Both the position numbers and the translations under genes were made by a program. From NCBI GenBank assembly GCA_032622095.1, contig CP136064.1:181200011-181264010 (forward strand): a stretch of 64,000 nt of DNA, read 5' to 3'. The first letter of the stretch is position 1. Each line of letters opens with the position of its first letter. The stretch is from Siphonodentalium dalli. Taxonomy: Eukaryota; Mollusca; Scaphopoda; Gadilida; Siphonodentaliidae. Below, one piece after another: positions 1 through 12,649 of this stretch. Below the pieces are notes generated by a model. That model had not been told where the DNA came from and made no database searches. It saw nothing but the letters and a program-made list of their open reading frames with translations.

Positions 1-331
1 AACCGATCGCACACACGATCGCTTAAAATATTATGATGATACGGGGAGAACACTCAAGCCACTCACTGACTAGCGACGATACAATAACTTAAATGATTAT
101 ATGGGACTAGTATGCATATAATATAACTTTTATTTGATTCATTTGGTTGAAAACTTTACAAAAATTACTCGACAACGACAATTTGTATTTTTGCATTCCG
201 GTAAATTTGTCATCCGTAACATGACTTCGTACTCAACAGACTTTCAAATAATGGAAAAATTGTTACCTTATTCTCCGACTCGGAGACTATAGAAACCAAC
301 AACAACATTTGGCGTACAGTATCCCTTTAAT
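1..331. mobile_element. MITE of the TTTAAAGGGG family, right part (cut by window start)
   Basis: CTCAAGCCACTCACTGACTA, ACATTCCGG-like and GTACAGTATCCCTTTAA correspond to the right half of the copy at 61695-62248. The left half lies before position 1. Confidence 0.8.
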
Positions 332-650
332 AATCGAGTCGACGTCGATTAGTCAAATAATTGTTTCAACACTAGTCAGCAACATATATGCCTTGTGTAA
401 CAACAGTGAACTACTTGAAAAAGATCCATTGAAGTTGAGAAGTATTGGTTTTGTAACAAATAGGTACCGACAGTATCATTATTATTATTATTATGACACA
501 TAGATGTCAGCAGCTTTTGAGATAAACTACATGTAGGTCACTGCGGATGGTCAGTTGAGCTCTTGATCTGCATGGACATGTGGTAATCAAAGAGTAATTA
601 CATGGAGTAATAACTGGATCTCTTTATAATCTTATATAGCCATCAACGTT
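332..650. other. No recognised feature
   Basis: A (TTA)n run at 478-494; otherwise nothing seen. Confidence 0.5.
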
Positions 651-1105
651 TTCCGAGTTTTGATGAAAAACATGGCCGCCAATGACCAACTTCGATTTTA
701 TACTTTCCATGACTCAATAATTTGGTATACCCTACTTGTCCAATCGTTAATAAACTTCATATGGATCTTCGGGATAACAACAAGATGGGAGTAGTGTAGT
801 TTTTCCGAATTTCGTTAAAAAACATGCTACTGACAGCGATTTTGGATGTTACTATTAGCATTACTAAACCCTTTAGCACAGCCTACAGTCCACTTCACTC
901 ATCCGATCATCATCAAACTTCATATGTATCTTGATATTGATCTATTAGATGAGAGCTATCAAATATTTTTTTAATTTCATAGGAAAAAATGGTCGCCAGC
1001 GGCCATATTGCATTTACGTTATATGTTATCGATTCATGTCGATATCTAGTATTACTTAGAAATTTCAGCTTTCCAGATTCATAATCGCTCCATTGACTTA
1101 ACAGA
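651..1105. repeat. Degenerate ~150-bp satellite units
   Basis: Units marked by AAACATGGCCGCCAATGACC (675), AAACATGCTACTGACAGCGA (822) and AATGGTCGCCAGCGGCCATA (990). Same family as the cores at 29.0-30.2 and 47.6-49.0 kb but strongly decayed and without a recognisable 3' tail. Confidence 0.7.
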
Positions 1106-1600
1106 TGAAATTATACCCCTCTTCGGATAGAGTGTCACTGAAACTTTATTTTGTCAGACTGCCTGTAGTCACTGAGTATATGTGGAAATAATCTGTAATA
1201 AGATGTAGCACTGTTTTATTTTATATTTACATGTAGTGCTGTTTCACCTAGATCATCATGTGATCGACCATACATGGGGTTTGAGGACCTGGTTGAATTA
1301 AGAGCGGTTTGATGGATCACTTCTGTTCTCAAGCTAGATTATACTTATGCCATTTAATGGCATGTTTCCAACGTGGAGGGGTAGATATGCTTGAGACCCC
1401 ACCACTCTTCAATTCACACCAAGTTCTCAGCTGTCATGTTCGGATATTAGAACCCATAGCCATGATATATGGTTTATTTTGTGTATACTAGTAATATAGT
1501 TATTTTCAGTACCTTTATATCCCAGTAGTGTGGATAACAATGCATATAAATAGCTCCATGTGTATATTTATGCAACGGATTCAGTGGTTTTGTCCATCAG
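1106..1600. other. No recognised feature
   Basis: No array, terminal repeat or coding signature seen. Confidence 0.5.
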
Positions 1601-2215
1601 TCTATCAAATTTGCGGCGAAAACATGGCCACCAGCAGTACACCCTGCTAAATTTCAAATTTGAATCAATTGGCGCACCCTGCAGCCAGCATTTATTGGAT
1701 AACTTTTTCTCATGAGGATATTTTGGGTCACCACTAGATGGGGGCCATATTTTTTTCTCAAAATGTCCTTCTGAAAACATCACTGCCAGCGGTGATCTTG
1801 TATTTTACTATGTTTATGGCTAAATAATTTGGTTGATCCCACAGACCCTTGTCCGATCGTCACCAGATTCCACAATGATCTTCTGGATAACCAGGATGAG
1901 AGTAATCTAATTTTTCCGAATTTCGTTAAAAAACATGACCACAGGCAGCAATTTTGTATCTTACTCTTTGCATGACTGAATCCTTTAGCACCTGTACAGA
2001 CCACATCCCTCATCTGATAGTCACCAAACTTCATATTGATATTCGGTGTGACCACTAGATGGGAGCTATCGAATTCTTTGAATTTCTTTGGAAAACATGG
2101 TCGCCAGCAGTCATCTTCTATTTTGGTTTTTATATACATGTATATCTCTTCGTGCGGATAGCCAGTATTACTTGGGTAGTTCAACTTTCCACATTCCTGT
2201 CATCATTTGAAATAT
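1601..2215. repeat. Degenerate ~158-bp satellite units
   Basis: Units at ~1622 (AACATGGCCACCAGCAG), 1780 (ACATCACTGCCAGCGGTGAT), 1935 (AACATGACCACAGGCAGCAA) and 2095 (AACATGGTCGCCAGCAGTCA). The 134-codon minus frame (1780-2184) is satellite-derived. Confidence 0.75.
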
Positions 2216-2446
2216 AAAAATTTACCTGATACATGTAGTCCAATGAAAATTAACAAGCGTCCATAAATTAAATTTACCTATGATCCTATTTAATTATTCC
2301 TCACAATCACATGCACCCTTCAAAATTTTGTTTCGTCCTATCTAATTCTTAATGACCCTTATGGTAATATTGATATAGATACATTTGTCAAACATTTCTT
2401 TGTACAATATACAGGTATAAAGTTTGTAACTAAATCTAGAAATATA

Positions 2447-2840
2447 TAATACTAGCTGATGTACTCGACTCCGTTCGGGCTATTTAGGGATTTCTTTGTG
2501 ATCGCCTTCATCTGGGCAGTACCCGGTATATACAGCATCTGGACAAACTATTTTTCAATTGGTCCAGAAACATGCCTATATCAGCGCGTTCGATGACATG
2601 GTCGCACGTGAAATTGGACCCGTCCATATTGCTCCCGGGATCGAAGTAGTCCTACACACAAATTTTAGTCGGATCGGTCAAGGTCCAGAAACATGCATAT
2701 GAGCGAGGTCAGGTTGACACGTTAAATATCAAATCCGAGTCGGATCGGTCGAGCAGTGTTCGAGTCTATAGCACACACACATACATGCATTCATACACAC
2801 ATACATACAGACAGATATTCCAAAATGTATAATCGATAGC
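2447..2840 (+). mobile_element. Small dispersed element with CTAGC head and ACAGACAGAT tail
   Basis: Head ACTAGCTGATGTACTCGACT, (CA)n/(ACAT)n tract at 2769-2815 and tail CAGACAGATATTCCAAAATG. Head and tail resemble those of the GGTCAAGGTCA-rich elements at 10.4, 30.5 and 36.5 kb, but the body differs. Class unknown. Confidence 0.55.
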
Positions 2841-3058
2841 TTCAAGAATTCTAAGATAAATAGTTCACGGGCGACCCGATGCATGCATCTTAGTTTTCTT
2901 GTAACGTACTTATACACGACATACCCACTAATATATATATTTAAACGGGCCTATTGAAGTCAGCGCTGGCAAAGGTGTGTATATGGATTGGCTGCCCGCT
3001 AGAAACAGGTAGGAAAATATGCGCATACGCGCAGGCTATAATTCATTTTAAAAATGCG

Positions 3059-3699
3059 TTTAAAGGGGTACTGTACCCCAATTTCAATAAATTCCTGGTG
3101 ACAATAGCTATCTAATATCAATATTATATTTTAAAATAACTAATTTGAGTCGATGATGTCTACTGAAAACCTTCCGGTTAACAGGCTATCATAAAAGTAA
3201 AATTGAATTATTTAATATAAATCAATTTATGGTTGGAGTCATAAAATGGAGAATTATGCCATTACGAGTTACCGTTCTTGAAATCTCATATGTTGGGTGA
3301 CTTTTATCGACGGCCGTTCGCGAACATTATTGAGTTGCAAACAAAACATGTTACCTGCAAAAGAAAGGCCCGCTATAACCGATTCGGAAAAAAAACGAGA
3401 AAGAAACAAGATTCAAAGCGTCAAGTATTTTTATAGGGAGTGAGATTGTTCGATGAAAGAGATTGAAGCTGCGAACAACGAACTTCCGGTTCTTCATGCG
3501 ACCTGCGTTTTCTCCGGTGAAGGTCAAAAACATGGCGCGTAGTTTGAAATCGTAATATTTTTGTTTCCAAGATCAATATTTTCTTCGCTAAATTAGGTTT
3601 ATACGAAACTCGTATAACGCGAACACAATCTAACTTGAAAGTTATTTCAGTGGGAGTAAATAAAAAAATCGTCTATCGCTGTGTACAGTACCCCTTTAA
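3059..3699. mobile_element. MITE of the TTTAAAGGGGTACTGTAC family, copy 2
   Basis: Starts TTTAAAGGGGTACTGTACCC, ends GTGTACAGTACCCCTTTAA. Terminal repeats are imperfect over ~20 bp; 641 bp long. Frames inside carry no transposase motif. Confidence 0.88.
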
Positions 3700-3738
3700 G
3701 TGAAATGTGGCGCTATATATGACATATGGTTGCATGCT

Positions 3739-5937
3739 TAGTCTGGTCGATAAACTAAAATTTTAGGGTCAACCTAGAACAAATTTGGACTAAGTTGGTT
3801 TCTATTCCATTTTGAAGAGGAATATATCCTCTATAACATATCCAAAATCCGCTAAAATCCGCTTTGAGCATTTTCTGTAATACAAGATGGCGTCCATGAT
3901 GGCAGTTGGTATAGAAAAATCCTGAATTTCGGTGGTAGGTGCGCCAACAAATACCAAATTAGTAATAAAATAAAATCCACACAAAGAATCATTAGTCGTA
4001 AACCATATCGGTACAATGTCTGTCCAAAATGGCCGCCAAAATGGACAAAATCGAATGAAATTTACAATTTGCGGAAAATTGAATAGCTGGTTATACAAGA
4101 ACGAACAGGCCGTCGAATTATACGAGGAAGAATGATTTCAGAGTATAAGGGAGCTATTAATAATGGTATGTAAGAATTCTCTCTAATGTATCTGGCGAGA
4201 GAGCAACCGAAAGACAGGTCTCATACAACGATTGAATGTGGACTTTTTGGGCGCCAATAAATAGAAGAATAACGCAGTTTTATCTGTACTTTTTATCTTG
4301 AATCGTGTCATATATGTGTATTAAAACAGTTAAATGTGATCTAATAGGGATGTACTCATTGTGTGACCTTTTCTAGAAACAGAAATATATGTAATGAAAA
4401 CAGTCCCACGAATGTGACCGATAATCATTTATTTTTGAATCTACAACACACAGTCTGTCAAAATTCACTACAATAGAACAGTGTGAGAGCTATTCATATG
4501 GTACTAGGTAAAATGTGTAGATCCTATTGTCCGTGTCTTAAAATAGTAGTCATAGTTGCCTCCGGTCAAGTATTTAAACACGAATATTTCATTTTTATCA
4601 CACAAATACATGGTGCTATACCATGAACGCAATTTATCAAAATACAAAGGATTACCATAGACTATCTTCAATAAATTCTCAACATAACCCAATTTGCCTA
4701 CATACTCTATGGCAGAGACTGTCTTTATACCTGGAAATGATGTGCACTTAAATGCACTAAGGCCACATATACGCGAAACGTACGACCTTTTCTGCAACCG
4801 CATCGCCGCGTTTACCCATTCTCCCTAATGTTACACATATCTGCTTCATACAAAACCATAAATAGCAACATTGAGTGAATGGTAAACGCAGAACTAATAA
4901 CTGTAAACGCTGATGACCTGATATTTAGCGCAAGTATGTGGGTGGCAATGGTGACATAATTTCAAACAACAAGATACTGACAACTAATAGTGTGTATTGC
5001 GGGGTATACATATTCATGTTGTAAAGTGCCGATTGAAGTAATTTGAACATAATTGTCTACTAAGAAACCGGTTTGGGAGCACCATGAAAATTAGTACTAA
5101 ATAAAATGTACGACGTACAGTCTCTTCGATCTAGTGAGATAGGGTACTATTCTGTTGAAGAGATAAGTGTTTCTTGACAGTATAATCAGCATTACGACAT
5201 GCGTGTATGGTTTATTGTCACGGAGAGTGTTGAAAATTCTGGAAATATGACTAGTATTTACACAGATAGGGTGGGCTCTCCAGTTTCTTCTTTACATTCA
5301 ATAATTAATCATAATTCCAAAAGGTAACTACCGCGCACTGTGTGACGAAATATTACTTCGTGTGTTGCATGCCCAAAATAACTGTTTTTGGTCCGACTGT
5401 TGGATGTATTCTAATAAGAAAACCCGAACGTAAATCATTGGGTTAACGTGCGTAGCAGTGATCGATAAATCATTCAGATAGATCTGTTTTAATTATATGT
5501 GTACCTTTAAAGATATATAACAACATTCTTGTTAATTACAAATGTGTATTTTCGCTTATAGGGGGGTTATCCAATATGTTGCTTTCATCGTAGCATGGAT
5601 TGTAGTTGCGGCCATTTTGACAGCCATTTCATCGCCGCGATTGCATTGTTTTCTGTCCTTGTCACTCTATTCGCCCCTTATACCCTTTTACACAAACTGG
5701 TATATATCGGATGGAGGATTAATGCGTTCTGGTGTCGCCGATGATGGATATTGTAGAAAAACGTACTTCGCAAGGTCGAAAAATGAGCATTTAAAAAAAT
5801 CTCTGTAAAAAAGTTTGCTCAAAGCGGATTTTAGCGGATTTTGGATATGTTGTAGAGGAAATATTCCTCTTCAAAATGGAATAAAAACCAACTTAGTCCA
5901 AATTTTTTCTAGGTCAAACCTTTTATCGACCAGACTA
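3739..5937. mobile_element. 2.2-kb TIR element with ~130-bp inverted termini
   Basis: TAGTCTGGTCGATAAA at the left and TTTATCGACCAGACTA at the right; the inverted match continues through AACTAAGTTGGTTT-like text and GCGGATTTTAGCGGATTTTG. The bases outside the TIR allow a TA duplication (Tc1/mariner style), but this is not decisive. The interior has a 99-codon minus frame (4504-4803) without DDE motifs, so it is treated as non-autonomous. Confidence 0.82.
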
Positions 5938-6123
5938 GTTTCACATGTCAGTAAAGTAGACACAATCTAGACAACTTACTTGAACAATGGGGCCACGATA
6001 TGTTACGGGAAATTACGTTGTTTCTGGTCTCTGTAATATAAGTCTCTGTTATGCCACATGCGGCAAAGCGTCTATCGCATATCAAGTTGACTTACTCACG
6101 CATGGTCAGGTATATCTTAAATT

Positions 6124-6600
6124 TTACATTAGGATATTGGTTGCATCGAAACGCAATTCGCTGATGTATAATAACAACGTTATAAGCTAGAATTAGTTTA
6201 TCGTGCAAATTTCGGGTAGTTGCCTAGTAACCGTTTCTAAGGAGAGATCGGGTGGCAAAGTCTCCCGATCTTACAATGATCAGTGGTCCATGCATAGCAT
6301 AGGTCTCCCTTTTGAACATAACCAACACCATCCGACTAGACACGTACTGTCTAAATTTAGTTCACGTTAGGGTATTACCTGCATCAAAAAACGCAATCAC
6401 TGGCGTTGAATTACGACGCTATAAGCTATATTTACATTTTCCAGTCAATTCCGGGTAGTTGCCTAGCAACCGTTACCAAGGAGTTTCCGCGAGGCAAAGT
6501 CTCGCGATCTTATAATGATCGATGATCCACGGGGGACAAACCTGTAAAGTTTCAGACCTGTGTCACAATTCGAACATAATCAACACCATGCGACTAGACA
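6124..6600. repeat. ~240-bp tandem duplication
   Basis: GGGTAGTTGCCTAGTAACCG at ~6214 and GGGTAGTTGCCTAGCAACCG at ~6451 head two units that continue with GGCAAAGTCTC.CGATCTTA. About 80% identical by eye. Confidence 0.75.
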
Positions 6601-6640
6601 CTGTCTAATTTAAGCGGAAATACCACTGGGAGCCCCGTGT

Positions 6641-7310
6641 CAGGGTGTCGATCACTGTGGGGCGTCAGGGTTCAAAGGGTTAAGGGGAGCTCCCCATTGC
6701 TCACTAGTGATTTTCCACTTGGAGAGGACTGGAACTGTGTTTATTTAATCAAATTGATGGTTTTTTTTACTTTACACATGCACATATTTTAACCTATTGC
6801 TAATAAGGGACACAACTATCCTGTTAAAGTGGGTTTATTACCTTTATAACCATAAATATTTGGGGTTTTAAAGGTTTTGTCACTGGTTTTGTTGGCATAT
6901 TTTTCAGCCATGTGCTTTGTTTGTTTATTTTTTGTGGGTGTACTTGATCAGCGTTCTCTCAGTTCCGGTGCAGACACAATGAGAGACCCTTACCCTGACA
7001 ACAACACATTATTTAGTAGAATTTACAAGACCTGGGTGGAAAAAACTTACGGTCCCGGGTGGGTGTCCCAGACCTGGGTGGAAAAAAACTAACGCTCCCG
7101 GTGTGGTGGGTCCCCAAAAATGAAAAACACAAAATGTCCACCTTGTATGCGTAATTTTTTTCCTGTCCCCCCCCTGGTTTAGCAACAATGTATTCATTTT
7201 TGCGATCAAAATGAGGAGCTACAGTACTAATATGTCTTAATGTGTGCTTAATAGGGGCTTTTACTTGCCAAAACTGAACAGTATTTCCCTCAGTCACTTT
7301 TAAATGAAGT
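6641..7310 (+). repeat. Dispersed G-run repeat (inverted copy at 51088-51610)
   Basis: TGGAGAGGACTGGAACTGTG through AACATTATTTAGTAGAATTT to GACCTGGGTGGAAAAAACTT. Same order as the reverse complement of the 51-kb copy. Frames of 60-94 codons here are not genes. Confidence 0.8.
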
Positions 7311-7399
7311 TCTGAAGTATTGTGAGATTTGCTTAACCTGGGTAACTATCACAATTCTCTCCAACCTGGGTAACTTTATAACAATTTCAAGAACATGGG

Positions 7400-8010
7400 T
7401 AACTTTATCACAGAGTGACCTATTCAGCCTATTTGATCTGGTGACCACATTTTAACAAATCTGAATTCCAGTCAAACAAGAACATTCCATGCTAAATGAG
7501 CCAACTAATTCTTGCAAACATGTTTTAAGAATTACTATGGAGTGCAATAGTTAAGTCCCTGACTCTGCCCTTACTTGATTTTGTGATCCCATTTTCACAA
7601 ATCTGAATTCCTGTCACCCAAGGTTATTTCATACAAAATATAAGCAAAATAGGCCATTTGGTTCTTGCAAAGAAGACATATCATGAGTTACTGTGGAGAG
7701 AAATAGTATTGTACCTGGCCTTGCACCTATTTGACCTGGTGACCCTGATTGAACAAATCTGAATCACAATCGCCAAAGGGGCCTCAATATTAAATGTGAG
7801 CTAACTAGACCTGGCGATTCTTTCAAAGAAGACTTTTCAAGGGTTACTATAGAGGGCAAGTATCCCCTGGCCTTTCCCTTATTTGACCAGGTGACCCTAT
7901 CTGAACACAAGATCTCCAACTGTTGGAAATTTATCAAAACCTTACTGATAATACCGGTATATATCAAAATTATTACATGTTATATAGGAATCTATATACA
8001 AGTACCAAAC
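7400..8010. repeat. Degenerate ~153-bp tandem array
   Basis: Units open with GGTGACC..ATTT.AACAAATCTGAAT at ~7439, 7579, 7737 and 7890, and end TGCCCTTA.TTGA. A solo unit is at 8790-8900. Unrelated in sequence to the CATGGCCGCC satellite but of the same period. Confidence 0.75.
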
Positions 8011-8560
8011 ATGAATTCACAGCATATACAGGGTGGGTGCGGGAGTTTTAAATCTCCTATCTCTGCCCCATTTGAACCAAATGTAAATCCCAATCTATGT
8101 GATTAGTCTATTATAGAAGTTGAAGTGAGTTCATTTTCATTAAAATAAGTTACACAATTAAGGGAAGGGTTATCAACATGGCACCTGATAATTATCGTTC
8201 CTTGAAATCATAAGCATAATAACACATAAATAACATACATCATTATCACAGATGGAAAGAAGTTAATAGCCTATATAAAGATAATATAAGACTTGCCTTT
8301 ACACTGCATAGAACACAGCACATCTAATTAATCTAATTTAAATTGAAATGAAGGACATAAACATTATCTGTGATTTGTTTATCAACAGCTGTCAGATAAG
8401 ATAAGGTCCCATTCCATACAAATGAGACATTACACTATGGCATGCAGGACAAGCTTTATATTGTTAGCCAAAGAGATGACTTCTCAAATAATATTGTGGC
8501 ATCAGGAATGTGAAAGAATACATTTGTAACAGGGGTACATATACTTACTTTGACCCCTCA
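8011..8560. other. No recognised feature
   Basis: AT-rich; nothing seen. Confidence 0.5.
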
Positions 8561-8958
8561 ATTGGAAAGGGTAACAATCTGTCTGTTTGTAATTATTCTC
8601 ACAGACCCCTGGACCGATTTCAACTAAATTTTGTGGGACGAGTTGATGTATCCTGGCAGATGTTATAATGGGGTTAGTTTTTCAAAATTAAATTTTAAAA
8701 TAAAACATTATATTTTCAACAAAAAAAAGTTTGTTTTTGTTTGTTTTTGTTTGTTGGAGTTAAGTCACTGGCTCCGCCCACATTCGACACAGTGACCTGA
8801 TTTGAACAAATCTGAACCACAGTCACCCAAGGACCCATTATACCAAATATAAACCCATTTGGCCCGATGGAATTTGAGAAGAAGTCGTTTTAATAATTAC
8901 TATGTTGGGAAAGAGTAAGAATCTTTGTCTCCACCCCAGAGATCTGTTAGGTGGTGGT

Positions 8959-9706
8959 TTAAGACAAAATTACCCAAGATGGCTTGCAAAATGGCAACCA
9001 AATTTGGTTTTTAAAAGTTGATTTTTCGCATATGACCATGTAGCTATCGCTATACCAATACACCACTTCAATAACCATGCAACCACTCCATGTATACACG
9101 TTGACCTCACACATGACAACTCCTTTTATACCTATGTATCTCACGATGGACGCACACCCATGACCATATAGCCACTCCTGGTATAACTACTCACCGCTGC
9201 TTGTATAACTATGCATTTCACCACGGACACCCCACTCGTGACCATATAACCACTCCTTGTATAACTATTCACACCATTCATGATTTTACAGTAACTGACT
9301 GTATACATATTCACCTCACCTATGACAACAAGTCACTCTCTGGCTGTCATTTTGATATACACAATGCATTAAGTTGATCAACTTTGATATAATATGTTCC
9401 CTCTCAGTTCTGTTTCGAAGTTCTGGTATTTACGTTCAAAAACAAGTCCAGAATTAAAAAATAATACGTTTTTTTTGGGCAAAAATTCCATACTACATCC
9501 TTTTAGGTGAATTTGTCATGCCTCATAAGGACTGAGGCAACAAGAACTTTTATCTGTCAGCAACATTGTTAATAACCAAGTGAGTCACAATTTGCTACCT
9601 TTTCGGAACAGCAGAGAATACTATTAGGAATATTTGCGAAAAATCAACTTTGATTTTTACCAAATTTGGTTGCCATTTTGAGGTTTGTTTTAAAATACAC
9701 CCACCA
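8959..9706. mobile_element. ~750-bp element with inverted ends
   Basis: AAAATGGCAACCAAATTTGG then TGATTTTTCGCA at ~8990-9030 is inverted at ~9632-9690 (TGCGAAAAATCAACTTTGAT, CCAAATTTGGTTGCCATTTT). Inside are loose ATGACCATATAACCACTCC-type repeats (9040-9330). Confidence 0.65.
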
Positions 9707-9709
9707 GTG

Positions 9710-10430
9710 TGTCACGATGAAGACTTCTCAAAACAATAAACACATTTGATTCAAAAATGTGATAGAAAAATCCAATATTTCTGGTAATGTTAGTGGTTAA
9801 AATAGCAACAATTAACAAGGTGCATTAAAATGTGACTATTCAATGTATATAAGACAGAATAGATAATTTTGTTCATCAACCACAACTTATAAGCGATTGC
9901 GTGGCACGCTGGGGCAATATCTACCATTTTCCATATTTTGGTCGCCATTTTGAGCCAAAGTGGCAAGTTTGGTTCCATTAAGTTAGAATATTCATAACTA
10001 ATGATATGCCTCAGTTAAATTGTTCTGTCCATTTCTTGATGAAATATGACTAGAATCCCAATGGTGATTTTTGGTGAAATTTATTACGCGTTCTGTAAAA
10101 TCGAATTTTGAGGGATCGGAATGTTCTGGGACCTCATGAATGGCATATTTCATTGCCCCAATGATCAATTGACATTAAAAAGACAACATAAAGTCACATT
10201 TCTCAACCAGTTCCAAACAGCAGAAACTGATCTTAAAGATATTAGTGAAAAAACGTATTTTTTCCCACTTGGAACGTTTGTGCCCTTTATGAACACAACG
10301 TACATATTTCACAATTATCATAACTTTAGTTTGGCACGTCCGATTTAAAAAATGTATTCATATGCTTTCTCACCAAACACATATATACTATAGACATATA
10401 CACAAAAAATACATATAATCAACTATATAT
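9710..10430. other. No recognised feature
   Basis: Open frames at 9790-9978 (minus) and 10121-10348 (plus) show no family motif. Confidence 0.5.
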
Positions 10431-10433
10431 ACA

Positions 10434-12023
10434 TACTAGCAGGTGACCCGCCTTCGTCCGGGCTTTGATCTTGAATTGACCATTTTGAAGGTCAAGGTCA
10501 GGTCGGGGTAACGATTTGACCCGTCCAATACACTCCCCGGACAAAAGTATCCCTAAGTATAAAATTTCGTCGAAATCCATCCGTTTACCCGATTTGACCT
10601 TGAATTGACCATTTTGAAGGTCAAGGTCAGGTCGGGGTCACGATTTGACCCGTCGAAAACACTATCCCGACAAAAGTATCCCTAGGTATCAAATTTTGTC
10701 GAAATCCGTTAATTTTTTAATTTAATTTTAGTTAATTCTGTCTTTTTAATCAAGAGAAATGATGGTACCCGTCCCATGATGGTACCCGTCCCTAAAAGAG
10801 GTACGTTTGTGGGTACCCGTTTCAAGGTGAAGATCACCTCGGGCGGAAAAACTTACCCGATGAAAATCTCCCCCGTTCCTTGGAACCCCTAAGTACGAAG
10901 ACAGACATAAGAATCACACAACACGTTCATGTCTGGATACAGACACACTCACGTCTGGTCCCAGACATAAGAATCACACTATACGCATACGCTCTTTATC
11001 AATGACACGTGCTGCTTATACGAACGCTCTTTAACTATCAACGCTATTAACCCCACAGTGCCAAGGACGGTCATTTTGGTGACTGGGGTGGAGAAGGGGT
11101 GCTCGGAGCTTCTCCAAAACGGCGGTAAACACTGCCCGTGGCTTTTTAACCTTAGCTTGGAAGTTTGAGCTCAATCGGTCCAGCCGTTTTCCCGGCCATA
11201 ACCTAACAGACAAACAGACAGAAGTCCCAAAATATATCTATTATATATTTTGGAAGATCTGTTTGTGTGAGGGTGTGCGTGTGAGGGTGTGTGTGTGTGG
11301 GGGAGGGAGGGTGTGTGGGAGGGTGTGTGTGTAATCGATGAACTCGAAAACGGCCGACCCGATTTCGATGAAACTTGGTATGTGGTGGTATTTTCGGCCG
11401 GGGGGTGACATAGGCCTATTGATTTGCCCGTGCGACGTGACCTTGACCTTGAAATCGGGTCATTTTAAGGTCAAACGCCCGAATATCACGGGATTTCGAT
11501 GAAACTTGGTATGTGGGTGTATTTTCGGCCGGGGAGCGGCATAAACCTATTAATTTGCCCGTGCGACGTGACATTGACCTTGAAATCGGGTCATTTCAAG
11601 GTCAAACGCCCGAATATCACGGGATTTCGATGAAACTTGTTATGTGGGGGTACTTTCGTATGGGGAGTCTCATAAGCATATTCATTTGCCCGTGCGACGT
11701 GACATTGACCTTGAAATCGGGTCAATTCAAGGTCAAATAGCCAATTTTGATGGTATTTCGACGAAATTTTATACATAGGGTTACTTTTGTTCACTGGGTG
11801 TTTTGGACGGGTCAAATCGTGACCCCGACCTGACATTGACCTTCAAAATGATCAATTCAAGGTCAAATTGGGTAAAACCGGATGGATTTCGATGGGTACT
11901 TGTGTCGGGTAATTTTGTTCGGGCAGTGTTTTGGACGGGTCAAATCGTGACACCACTTGACCTTGGCCTTCAAAATAGACAATTCAAGGTCAAAGCCCGG
12001 ACGAAGTCGGGTCACCTTCTAGT
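10434..12023. mobile_element. Two GGTCAAGGTCA-rich elements joined tail to tail
   Basis: The forward element starts ACTAGCAGGTGACCCGCCTT (10434) and ends CAGACAGAAGTCCCAAAATA (~11232). The reverse element starts TATTTTGGAAGATCTGTTTG (~11248) and ends CGAAGTCGGGTCACCTTCTA (12022). The two tails meet at a short palindromic ATATATCTATTATATAT. Both are studded with TGACCTTGA/TCAAGGTCA. The head and the ACAGACAGA-type tail recall non-LTR-type dispersed repeats of invertebrates, but no coding region confirms the class. Confidence 0.78.
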
Positions 12024-12199
12024 ATTATATATAGCCATTACCTATATATAGACATTTTTCACAATCACTACATTAAAGCTCCAATATATTTTATAATAAT
12101 ATGACAATTTGTTGTGCTCGTGCTGCAGGAGTAAATTAACTAAGGGAATTCCATGGGATAGCTAAGTACCGTTGATATCACTGCAGATTGTCTTAAAAG

Positions 12200-12625
12200 G
12201 GCACTATAATGATTAATTATACCCCCATCCGAAAGTTGGGGTATATTGGATTACATGCGGACGTGGAGCCGTGCTTCCGGGCGCCCGCTCATGGTTTAAC
12301 CATGGGTTATCTCAAATTGTCTGATCTCGATGAAATTTGATATGCAGGTTTGGCACCAGGAGGGCTTTCAAACGAGGGTTCATTGACGTTATTCACATTT
12401 TCCGTTCAAGAGTTATCCCACTGTATTAATCTGAAAATGTTGGAATTCCGTCCGTCCGCTCATTGATCTCAACCGTGTTATTGGATCTCGATGAAATTGT
12501 GTATGTATAGGTTTTGCGCCAGCGGGGCTTTCAAAAGAGGGTTCATTGACGTTGTTCTTATTTTCCGTTCTGGTTTCCTACCTGCCCATATTTCAATTTG
12601 CCACAATGGGAGTATCCCAGCATAT
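12200..12625. repeat. Dispersed repeat with internal ~165-bp duplication
   Basis: GATCTCGATGAAATT..GTATG and GAGGGTTCATTGACGTT occur twice (12325-12395 and 12485-12560). The left end has the small palindrome ACCCCCATCCGAAAGTTGGGGT. Confidence 0.6.
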
Positions 12626-12649
12626 ATAGTTACAGGTGGTCACAAAAAC

